Source of the DNA: Alphaproteobacteria bacterium
GTDB taxonomy: Bacteria > Pseudomonadota > Alphaproteobacteria > Rhizobiales > JAKIUO01
Reading direction: 5' to 3'
Assembly (NCBI GenBank): GCA_024280895.1
Contig: JAJRPI010000041.1
Location: forward strand, 1-62,633
DNA: 62,633 nt
Below are positions 45,838-55,492 of the stretch, piece by piece (position 1 is the first letter of the stretch; each line of letters opens with the position of its first letter). Both the position numbers and the translations under genes were made by a program. The notes under the pieces are model-generated. The model made no database searches and was not told the origin of the DNA. It saw only the letters and a program-made list of their open reading frames with translations.

Positions 45838-46698
45838 TTAGAAGCCGACTTTGGATAGTGCCTCATCAATTTGCCGAAGATAGCTATCGCCGAACAGGCG
45901 CACATGCACCAGCGTTGGGTATAGATTGTAGATCCCCATTCGTTCTTCAAAAAAGCCCGGCTGAAGAGGCGCGAGAGCTTGGTAGGCATCGAAAAATGGC
46001 TTGCCGAATGTCGAGAACATGGTGGTAAACGCCAGCTCAATTTCGGGATGACCGCAATAGATGGCCGGATCGATAAAACCGCTGACCTGATTATTGCTGG
46101 CGATAATATTGCCGCCCCACAGATCGCCATGCAGCAAGGAGGGGTGGTCAGGCTCAACCAAAAACACTTGCAGCTGACTGGCCAGATTATCTATACGCTC
46201 ATAGAGTTTTTTGGGCAGGGCATTTTCCTTGAGCGCTTCTCTAGCCATATAAAGCAGGCGGTGGTCGCGGAAGAAGTCAATCCAGCTGTCCATTTGTGGA
46301 TTGGGCTGGTGTAGGGGGCCAATTAGCGTGTCTTGAGAATAGCCAAATTGTTCGAATGGGCGGGCGTGCAGATCGACCAGCAATTCCGCCGCATGGCGCT
46401 GCACTTTGGGGTTGATAGAACCGCCAGACCGCATCCATTCCATGATTAGCAACCCATCACCACTATAATAAATATCTGGTATCGGTAGATTGGAATTGGC
46501 TTTGAGCTCGCGTAGCATGAAGGCTTCAAGCCCCAGTCCCGAATCATGGGAGTGTTTGGAGGCTTTTAGGGCGGCTTGGCGTCCATCGGCAAATTCAAGG
46601 CGCATGCCCGTAATGCCAAAACCAACAGGCAGACTGCGGTGATTTATAATTTCAGTGCCCAAGGCTATTTCAATTTGAGCAATCAGTTTTCTATTCAT
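45838..46698 (-). CDS. Fructosamine kinase-family protein
   Basis: This 286-residue cytoplasmic kinase of the fructosamine-3-kinase/APH fold phosphorylates ketosamines (early glycation products). LLIMEWM near residue 90, the catalytic loop LLHGDLWGGNII (Asp) and the DFG-equivalent FIDPAIYCGHPEIELAF match the family exactly. Length is standard. The ATG at 46698 has GGAG 9 bases upstream; an ATG at 46713 is in frame and also possible. It stands alone, and a divergent small RNA candidate and a glycosyltransferase lie upstream. Confidence 0.9.
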   Translation of the reverse strand: MNRKLIAQIEIALGTEIINHRSLPVGFGITGMRLEFADGRQAALKASKHSHDSGLGLEAFMLRELKANSNLPIPDIYYSGDGLLIMEWMRSGGSINPKVQRHAAELLVDLHARPFEQFGYSQDTLIGPLHQPNPQMDSWIDFFRDHRLLYMAREALKENALPKKLYERIDNLASQLQVFLVEPDHPSLLHGDLWGGNIIASNNQVSGFIDPAIYCGHPEIELAFTTMFSTFGKPFFDAYQALAPLQPGFFEERMGIYNLYPTLVHVRLFGDSYLRQIDEALSKVGF

Positions 46699-46817
46699 GC
46701 GGCCCCGCTCCATGCGTCGTTCCCCTCAATCAAGTGTAGGGGAAAGAGATTAACCATCCCGTTAACTTCAGATGTTTGGTTTGAGCACTGATTGATGGGA
46801 TTTTTTGATGGCTGGGC

Positions 46818-46905
46818 AAAAAAAGAGGCTCAAGTCAAAAGACTTGAGCCTATAGTTTGTTAAGCGTCAGCGTGGGGGGACGCTTGGGGGAACTCTTGGT
46901 TCCTC
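46818..46905 (-). ncRNA. Predicted trans-acting small RNA with C-rich loops
   Basis: There is no protein gene here. On the minus strand a promoter-like CTTGAC-17-CCATCT (46910-46938) is followed by about 88 bases that fold into three hairpins. The first is GGAAC/GTTCC with a 5-base loop. The second is AAGCGT/ACGCTT enclosing CCCCCC. The third is an 11-base-pair terminator AGGCTCAAGTC/GACTTGAGCCT with TTTT loop and a U7 tract. C-rich unpaired segments (CCCCC and CCCCCC) could pair with ribosome binding sites. The layout resembles known rhizobial small RNAs, but I cannot match it to a named family. Confidence 0.7.
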
Positions 46906-46909
46906 ATAA

Positions 46910-46938
46910 AGATGGTGCTTTGCGGGCAACAAGTCAAG
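46910..46938 (-). promoter_or_regulatory. Sigma-70-like promoter of the small RNA
   Basis: On the minus strand, CTTGAC (-35, 46933-46938) and CCATCT (-10, 46910-46915) are separated by 17 bases, matching the alphaproteobacterial CTTGAC/CTATAT pattern. The start of transcription is predicted near 46903-46905. Confidence 0.6.
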
Positions 46939-47204
46939 AACAATTAACACTTTATTAAAGAAATGAGGGCGTGATGATAAAAAAGCACTTTTAATATGGG
47001 GGGAGTCTTGACGTAAGTCGTTGTAAAAATTTTACTAAATGGCTTGTCGGTAAGTTCGTTTTTAATGTAAAAAAGTGAAAATATTTCACTTTTGCATAAG
47101 GGGGGTGGCTATAGTTGCTCTTATTCTGCCCCTATTTTCCCGGTTAGTCCTGTGTTTAAGACAGGTCGAGTTGGGCGCTATTTAACTGAGAAGGTTTCGT
47201 CAGG

Positions 47205-48404
47205 TTGAAGGATAATCCCGCAATTCTGCAAGTTATTCCCCATCTTGGCGTGGGCGGGGCGGAGCTGTCGACGGTTGAAATTTGTGATGCGCTGCAATCA
47301 ATTGGGGTGCGTGCATTGGTGGCCAGTGAGGGCGGGCGTATGGCCCGTGATATTGAACGCCGGGGCGGAGAAGTCATTTCTATACCTGTTGCTTCAAAAA
47401 ATCCCCTGCAAATGCTTAAAAACAAACGCCAGATCGAACAGCTGATTTTGGAGCGCAATATCGTCTTGGTGCATGCCAGATCGCGTGCGCCTGCCTGGAG
47501 TGCGATGCTGGCATCGTCAAAAATGAAGATACCATTCGTGACAACCTATCACGGGGCTTATGGGGAGGGCGCGCCGCTCAAGCGGTTGTATAATTCCGTC
47601 ATGTCGCGTGGTGATAGGGTGATTGCCAATTCAAAGTTCACTGCAGACCTGGTGCGAGCCCGCCATCAAATACCTGATGATGTCTTGCGTGTGATTTATA
47701 GAGGTGTTGAACTTGAACGCTTTTCAAAATCTGCCGTCTCAAACGATCGGCTGGAGAAACTTCGCGCCAATTGGGACGTGCCAAAGGGATGCAAAATCAT
47801 TTTGCATCCGGCTCGTTTAACCAGGCTGAAAGGCCACCGTACGGTTATAAATGGGGTGAAAGAGCTTTTCGAGCGGGCCGGTGAGTGCGAACTCATGGTG
47901 GTTTTTGCCGGGGATTTTTCTGGCCGGCGCGCTTATGTCGGTGAGCTAAGCGAGCAAATTGCCGCTCTTGGTCTTGGTCGGCACATCAAATTTGTCGGCC
48001 ATTGTTCTGATATGGCTGCCGCTTACGCGCTCGCCTATGTCACGATTATCGCGTCAACGGAACCCGAGACTTTTGGCCGAACAAGCGCTGAAGCACAGGC
48101 AATGGGCTGTCCGGTAATTGCCACCAATATTGGTGCACCACCTGAGACTGTGCGCGCTCATCCCAATGTGACCGAGGATGAAATCACCGGCTGGCTCGTC
48201 CCGCCAAATGCTCCGGTGGATTTTGCTGATGCTCTTGCTAAGGCTTTGAATTTGCATCCAGATAAATACCAGCAGCTAGCAAATCGTGCCATTACAAATG
48301 CGCGCGGTTCGTTTTCCGATCAGTTGATGAAAGCAAAAACGCTAAGCGTCTATGATGAATTGCTCGCCACTGATTTTGCAGCTCGCTTTGAGCGTAAAAG
48401 TTGA
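47205..48404 (+). CDS. Glycosyltransferase family 4 (GT-B) protein
   Basis: This 399-residue cytoplasmic or peripheral enzyme transfers sugar from a nucleotide donor. The N-terminal Rossmann half starts ILQVIPHLGVGGAELSTVE. The C-terminal half has ILHPARLTRLKGHRTVI and the donor-binding E-x7-E region in ASTEPETFGRTSAEAQAMGCPVI. It probably builds lipopolysaccharide or capsule, but no other glycan genes are adjacent. The start is a TTG at 47205, with GAGAAGG upstream. Confidence 0.9.
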   Translation: MKDNPAILQVIPHLGVGGAELSTVEICDALQSIGVRALVASEGGRMARDIERRGGEVISIPVASKNPLQMLKNKRQIEQLILERNIVLVHARSRAPAWSAMLASSKMKIPFVTTYHGAYGEGAPLKRLYNSVMSRGDRVIANSKFTADLVRARHQIPDDVLRVIYRGVELERFSKSAVSNDRLEKLRANWDVPKGCKIILHPARLTRLKGHRTVINGVKELFERAGECELMVVFAGDFSGRRAYVGELSEQIAALGLGRHIKFVGHCSDMAAAYALAYVTIIASTEPETFGRTSAEAQAMGCPVIATNIGAPPETVRAHPNVTEDEITGWLVPPNAPVDFADALAKALNLHPDKYQQLANRAITNARGSFSDQLMKAKTLSVYDELLATDFAARFERKS

Positions 48405-48724
48405 TTTTTCCTCAAGATTTTCCCGTTATATCACTCCTTGGAGCTTCCAGCTGGCCAAAGAGGTGATGGCGAGCGGATACAGTTATTTTAGGCGCATAGC
48501 GGTATATATAGAGCTATGCTTCAATTAGTTTTGGTTTTTTTCAATTGTGTTTTGATAACTTTTTGAAAACGTGTATATTTATCGAGACCTAACCGTTTGC
48601 TTGTAGGTTTGAAGATTAAATGAAATCAAACAGGCAGTTTACGATCCAGTCATTGCTATTTTTGTATTTGACAGGTTTATGGGTAAGTGAATTTAAATAG
48701 AGATCAATATAGGAGACGATAACA
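48405..48724. other. Intergenic region before infC
   Basis: There are 320 bases without a gene. The tail probably holds the infC promoter and leader. AGGAG at 48711-48715 is the ribosome site for the AUC start at 48725. Confidence 0.5.
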
Positions 48725-49264
48725 ATCGCCAGACGACCACATAAAGCCACTTCAGAACGTAATACGGGCCCGAAAGCCAATCTTTCCATTAGTGCCCCCG
48801 AAGTGCAACTCATCGATGAGACCGGAGAAAACCAGGGAACCGTTGATCTTCAGGACGCGCTCGAACAGGCGCGCAACGCCGGTCTTGACCTCGTAGAGAT
48901 ATCTCCAACTGCGAAACCGCCCATCTGCAAATTGCTGGATTTTGGAAAATTCAAATATCAGGCCCAGAAAAAGGCGGCCGAAGCGCGCAGAAAACAAAAA
49001 ATCATCGAAGTCAAAGAGATCAAAATGCGCCCGAATATCGATGTGCATGATTATGATACCAAGATGAAGGCCATGCAGCGCTTCTTCGATCAAGGCGACA
49101 AGGTGAAATTCACCATCCGTTTCCGTGGCCGTGAAATGGCTCATAAAGAGCTTGGGCGTGCCCTGTTGGACCGGGTTGTCAAGGACGCCGAGAAAGTCTC
49201 GAAAGTCGAGTTGGCCCCCAAATTCGAAGGTCGCCAGATGATCATGATCCTCGTACCTAAATAG
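48725..49264 (+). CDS. infC: Translation initiation factor IF-3 with an AUC start codon
   Basis: This 179-residue factor prevents premature subunit joining and checks start codons. The N-terminal domain includes [12 protein letters not shown] and [17 protein letters not shown], and the C-terminal domain includes [19 protein letters not shown] and [15 protein letters not shown]. Family sequence extends 26 residues upstream of the first standard start (GTG 48803) and begins IARRPHKA at an ATC codon, with AGGAG about 10 bases before it. IF-3 genes often start with AUU or AUC because the protein represses its own rare start codon. rpmI and rplT do not follow directly, which is common in Hyphomicrobiales. 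Confidence 0.92.
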   Translation: MARRPHKATSERNTGPKANLSISAPEVQLIDETGENQGTVDLQDALEQARNAGLDLVEISPTAKPPICKLLDFGKFKYQAQKKAAEARRKQKIIEVKEIKMRPNIDVHDYDTKMKAMQRFFDQGDKVKFTIRFRGREMAHKELGRALLDRVVKDAEKVSKVELAPKFEGRQMIMILVPK

Positions 49265-49365
49265 GTGCGAGAGATCGGCTTGGTTTGCGCGGAGCTGTTG
49301 CTCATGACTTAAGGGTTAGGCCAGCTATGCGGCTGGTGTGCGGTTTCACGCCGAGATATCTGATA

Positions 49366-50868
49366 TTATTCGAGCAGATGCGCCAGACGCTTGACGCCAA
49401 GATTGATTTCTTGTTCGCTCAGGCCCGCATATCCAAGGAGCAGCCCTTGCGAGCTGTGTTTTCCATTATAAAATTGAGATAAAGCTGGCACGATCAGCCC
49501 AGCTTTTGCCGCTTGATCGCAGATTTGTTTGTCGTCAAAACCGCAAGCCGGGGTGAGGCGTACAACCAGGTGCATGCCAGCTTGCGCGCGGGCGGCGATC
49601 AAGCGCCCTGCTGCATAGCGTTGCAGGGCATTGATCATGGTATGCTGGCGTTTTTCATATAGTTTGCGAAGCTTGCGAATGTGAGACGCGAAATGCCCAT
49701 CCGTGATAAAGCGATGCAAAGCTGGTTGCAGGGCGAGGGCTGGATAATCATCAATCGAGGCGCGGACCGCCATGAAGGATGCGAGCAGGGGAGCTGGCAC
49801 AACCACATAACCAAGGCGAAGAGCCGGGAACAGCACCTTTGAAAAGGTGCCGACATAAATCACGCGCTGCGATTGATCTAACCCTTGCAGAGCCAGATGT
49901 GGTTTGCCTGCGTAACGAAATTCACTGTCATAATCGTCTTCCAATATCCAGGCATTAGCCGTTTTTGCCCAATCCAGTATTTCCAGTCGCCGCGTCAGGC
50001 TCATGGTGGCGCCAAGAGGGAACTGATGGGACGGTGTAATGGCCGCAAGCACCGCGTCTGGTGCCTTTTTGCGTCCCTGATCGACGCATATGCCATCTTC
50101 ATCGACAGGGATATCAACTATTTTGGCCCCAGCTGCTTGCAAGGTCGAGCGCAAGCCTTGATAGCCTGGTTCTTCCAGCCAGACCTTGTCACCGCGATCA
50201 ATGATCACGCGGGCAATCAAATCAAGCGCTTGTTGCGCGCCCGAAGTGATGAGCACCTGCTCTGGAGTGCAATGCAAGCCGCGTACGGCACCAAGATAGT
50301 CTGATATGGATTGACGAAGCGGCAGATAACCTGCCATTTCGCCAGCCAGTAATGTGTCAGGTGGCGGGTTGCGCCAGGATTTTGCCACCAGCTGCCCCCA
50401 TAATTGCAAGGGAAACTGGCTAAGATCGGGAAGCCCGGGGCGAAAGGCGCGCTCTGGCCCTGGACGGTGGCGGTTTTGTTTATTGCTGAGGGTTGAAACC
50501 TGCGACAGCCGGGACAGTTTACCAGCCGGGACGGTGCTCGCTATGGGCATTTGGGAGCGATTGCGTGCTTGCAAAAGTTCTTCTGGCAAAATATTGCTGA
50601 CCCTTGTTCCAGAACCAGCAAGCCCTTCGATATAGCCTTCGGCATGTAAGCGCTCAAAGGCTCCAAGGATCGTATTGCGCGAGACATCAAGGTCGGATGC
50701 CAGGATGCGGGTGGCAGGCAATCTTGTTCCAGGGGATAGCTGGCCAGATAAAATAGCTTCGCGGACTTGATCGAACACTTGTTCCTGCAAGGGTTTTTGC
50801 GCAGCGCGATCCACAATAATCGACTGTAATGGTGATTTTGTTGATCTGCTGGCCATTCTGGCAGTCAT
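49366..50868 (-). CDS. MocR/PdxR-type regulator (GntR DNA-binding domain plus aminotransferase fold)
   Basis: This 500-residue protein has a winged-helix GntR domain (about residues 15-85: DQVREAILSGQLSPGTRLPATR, ASDLDVSRNTILGAFERL) fused to a class I aminotransferase-like domain. The PLP-binding Lys is in GTFSKVLFPALRLGY. Such proteins sense pyridoxal phosphate or amino compounds and regulate a neighbouring gene. It is divergent from the molybdopterin oxidoreductase, and a GGACCTTT direct repeat sits between them. AAGGAG precedes the ATG. Confidence 0.9.
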   Translation of the reverse strand: MTARMASRSTKSPLQSIIVDRAAQKPLQEQVFDQVREAILSGQLSPGTRLPATRILASDLDVSRNTILGAFERLHAEGYIEGLAGSGTRVSNILPEELLQARNRSQMPIASTVPAGKLSRLSQVSTLSNKQNRHRPGPERAFRPGLPDLSQFPLQLWGQLVAKSWRNPPPDTLLAGEMAGYLPLRQSISDYLGAVRGLHCTPEQVLITSGAQQALDLIARVIIDRGDKVWLEEPGYQGLRSTLQAAGAKIVDIPVDEDGICVDQGRKKAPDAVLAAITPSHQFPLGATMSLTRRLEILDWAKTANAWILEDDYDSEFRYAGKPHLALQGLDQSQRVIYVGTFSKVLFPALRLGYVVVPAPLLASFMAVRASIDDYPALALQPALHRFITDGHFASHIRKLRKLYEKRQHTMINALQRYAAGRLIAARAQAGMHLVVRLTPACGFDDKQICDQAAKAGLIVPALSQFYNGKHSSQGLLLGYAGLSEQEINLGVKRLAHLLE

Positions 50869-50911
50869 GAGGAAGCTCCTTCAAAATTGGCACCATCAGT
50901 ATTGCTTAAAT

Positions 50912-50973
50912 GGACCTTTATATAAAGCCAATTATCATTAGCATGGGGGCACTGAAATTGATAAAGGACCTTT
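50912..50973. promoter_or_regulatory. Candidate MocR operator: direct repeat GGACCTTT
   Basis: GGACCTTT occurs at 50912-50919 and 50966-50973, 54 bases apart, in the 108-base divergent region. MocR-family regulators bind direct repeats, so this is a reasonable operator candidate, although the second copy overlaps the ribosome site of the oxidoreductase. Confidence 0.35.
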
Positions 50974-50976
50974 GCC

Positions 50977-53013
50977 ATGAGCATGGAATTGCCCAGTGTT
51001 TGCCCCCTTGATTGCCCCGATACCTGCAGCCTGACTGTCACCGTTGAAAATGACCAGATCGTCAAGGTGCGCGGATCTCATGTTAATCCGCTGACGGATG
51101 GGGTGATCTGTAATAAGGTGGCACGCGGTTATGTTGATTATGTGCATGGCGAAAACCGCCTGACGGTGCCCTTGAAGCGGGTTGGGTCGAGGGGAGAGGG
51201 GCAGTTTGAGCCCATATCCTGGGATGAAGCACTGGATACTATTGTTGAAAAATTCACGTCCGTCATCTCCCAATATGGTCCACAGGCTATTTTGCCGTTC
51301 ACCTATGGCGGGCCTCACGGCAAGATTTCCAGCGACGCCATGAGCGCGCGGTTTTTCAACAAAATGGGTGCCACAAGGCTTGATCGCAAACCTCTTTGCG
51401 GGGGCGTGCGCGCGCTGGCCTATTCCTCTTTATATGGGGCGATGCCCGGAACGCCGGTCACGCATACCCGTCATGCGAAATTGATTGTGATCTGGGGTAA
51501 CAATGTCACCGTCTCCAATCTGCATTTTGCCCCGCTTATCAAGCAGGCAAAAAAGGCGGGGGCCAAGCTGGTCGTCATTGATCCAAAGCGCATTAAAATC
51601 GCGGAACAAGCTGATTTGCATCTGGCCATCACGCCGGGCAGCGATGTTGTTCTGGCGATGGCGGTAGCGGCGCATATTGAGCGGCTCGGTGGGTTTGATC
51701 AAGAATTTGTCGAGCGCTGGGTGATGGGCTTTGATCACTATATGGAACAGGCGCGGGCCGTTTCCATTGAACAGGCGGCTGAAATTTGCGGCCTTGAAGC
51801 GGATGATATTCGCCAGTTTGCGCAGATGTATGTCGAGATCTCGCCAGCCATCATGTCGGTATCCAATGGGCTGGAGCGCTCGCGCAATGGGGGTGCCGCG
51901 ATAAGGGCGGCTTGTATATTGCCAGCCCTTGCCGGCAAGTTTAATGTTTTGGGCGGCGGCTTGATCATCAAGCCCGGCAATGCCTTTCGTGATACCACGG
52001 CCCGTTTGCAGCGAACCGATCTGATCGATAAAGACGCAAGAATACTCAATATTCTGGACGTGCCAAAACATCTGCTCGAAGAGAAAATAGATCCACCGTT
52101 AAAAGCGCTATTTATCTATAATCACAATCCGGTTGCCACTCATCCAGATCAAAATCGCATGAAGCAGGCCCTATCGCGTGAAGACGTATTTATCGTTGGC
52201 TGTGATGTGGAAATGAACGACAGCATGGCTTACGCTGATATTATTTTGCCAGCTTGCAGCTCGTTCGAGTTTGCCGATATTTATGGAGCATATGGCCACC
52301 AATATCTGCAACGCGCTGAGCCGGTGATCCCACCTGTCGGGCAAAGCCTGCCTAATACGGAAATATTCAGACGGCTGGCCGCAAGGTTTGGCTATGATGA
52401 CCCATGTTTCAAGGCGGATGATGCGCAATTGATGGATGAGGCGCTGGACAATGCGGATCCGCGCTTAAAGGGGGTGCAGCCGAGCCAATTACCGCTCGAT
52501 CAAGCGATCTATATGGACGCGGATGGCGAGGACACCATGCCCTTTGTAAATGTGTTCCCGCAAACGCCAAGCGGCAAAGTTGAAATCTGGTCGGATGATC
52601 TGCAAGAGCGGTTTGGTGAAGGATTGCCAGCTTTTCGGCCATTGATCGCTAACTACCCCTTGTTCCTGATCAGCCCCTCATCGGACAAAAGGATCAATGC
52701 GACTTTTGGGGGGCTCTCCATGAGCGAGGGTCTGCAAATATTGTCGATGCACCCGCAAGATGCCGCGCAGCGCTCGTTGATGGATGGGGTGAAAGTGAAA
52801 GTCTGGAATGATCTGGGCGAGGTGATCCTCAAACTATCGATTACTGACGAGGTGCCGCGCGGCACGCTCTATTCTCCCAAAGGTGCCTGGATCAAAACAT
52901 CTAGCTCAGGGCAAACGGTGGCTGCGCTCATTGACACCAGCAAAGCTGATATCGCTGAGGGTGCTTGTTACAATGATACGAGGGTTGATGTGGTTGCGGC
53001 GGGCCCGGGTTAA
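50977..53013 (+). CDS. Molybdopterin-dependent oxidoreductase (DMSO reductase superfamily)
   Basis: This 678-residue enzyme has an N-terminal [4Fe-4S]-binding segment (CPLDCPDTCSLTV...GVICNKV) and molybdopterin domains. TRLDRKPLCGGVRALAY is near the metal site, followed by VIWGNNVTVSN, LVVIDPKRIKIAEQ and a C-terminal YLFLISP-type beta-barrel domain. It resembles cytoplasmic anaerobic-dehydrogenase/formate-dehydrogenase-like members that lack a Tat signal. No twin-arginine signal and no electron-transfer subunits are adjacent, so the physiological partner is unknown. It is probably controlled by the divergent MocR regulator. AAGGA precedes the ATG. Confidence 0.9.
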   Translation: MSMELPSVCPLDCPDTCSLTVTVENDQIVKVRGSHVNPLTDGVICNKVARGYVDYVHGENRLTVPLKRVGSRGEGQFEPISWDEALDTIVEKFTSVISQYGPQAILPFTYGGPHGKISSDAMSARFFNKMGATRLDRKPLCGGVRALAYSSLYGAMPGTPVTHTRHAKLIVIWGNNVTVSNLHFAPLIKQAKKAGAKLVVIDPKRIKIAEQADLHLAITPGSDVVLAMAVAAHIERLGGFDQEFVERWVMGFDHYMEQARAVSIEQAAEICGLEADDIRQFAQMYVEISPAIMSVSNGLERSRNGGAAIRAACILPALAGKFNVLGGGLIIKPGNAFRDTTARLQRTDLIDKDARILNILDVPKHLLEEKIDPPLKALFIYNHNPVATHPDQNRMKQALSREDVFIVGCDVEMNDSMAYADIILPACSSFEFADIYGAYGHQYLQRAEPVIPPVGQSLPNTEIFRRLAARFGYDDPCFKADDAQLMDEALDNADPRLKGVQPSQLPLDQAIYMDADGEDTMPFVNVFPQTPSGKVEIWSDDLQERFGEGLPAFRPLIANYPLFLISPSSDKRINATFGGLSMSEGLQILSMHPQDAAQRSLMDGVKVKVWNDLGEVILKLSITDEVPRGTLYSPKGAWIKTSSSGQTVAALIDTSKADIAEGACYNDTRVDVVAAGPG

Positions 53014-53053
53014 GTTAGGGGGCAAAAGAAGCCAAACCAGCTCTTGCTATATA

Positions 53054-53070
53054 ATTAGAACTATTCTAAA
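53054..53070 (+). promoter_or_regulatory. ICE-like iron-control element (Irr box) before katG
   Basis: ATTAGAA-CTA-TTCTAAA matches the ICE consensus TTTAGAA-N3-TTCTAAA at 13 of 14 positions. It is an inverted repeat that lies 40 bases before the katG ATG and overlaps the likely promoter. Irr is the haem-sensing iron regulator of Hyphomicrobiales and related orders. KatG contains haem, so iron control is sensible. Confidence 0.7.
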
Positions 53071-53094
53071 CTATGTCAGTGATTGGCATATTGA

Positions 53095-55293
<2,199 letters not shown>

Positions 55294-55322
55294 TCTGACA
55301 AGACGCCATAGATAAAAATAAA

Positions 55323-55360
55323 GGCGGCGTTTCAATCTGTTTTGAAACGCCGCCCTTTTT
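55323..55360 (+). terminator. Rho-independent terminator after katG
   Basis: The stem GGCGGCGTTTCAA/TTGAAACGCCGCC is followed by CTTTTT. Confidence 0.9.
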
Positions 55361-55410
55361 GTTTCAAAACGCTACTCTCGAGACAGTTTCAAATTCATTT
55401 TGCATAGAAA

Positions 55411-55448
55411 CGGGGCCGGATGGGATAGAGCTATCCCGTCCGGCCCCG
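55411..55448. terminator. Long palindrome between katG and the YeeE/YedE gene
   Basis: The arms CGGGGCCGGA.GGGATAG and CTATCCC.TCCGGCCCCG pair over 17 of 18 positions. It lies downstream of both convergent genes and may terminate the YeeE/YedE transcript, though no clear T-run follows. Confidence 0.6.
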
Positions 55449-55492
55449 CTTTAGCTTCTCATGGTTTTCGACTTTCGGCGAAAAATCCTTTC

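Noticed and set aside
46750-46766. TTAACCATCCCGTTAAC before the fructosamine kinase gene as a CtrA box
   Set aside because: The two TTAA halves are 8 bases apart, not the 7 needed by the CtrA consensus, and the gene has no cell-cycle link.
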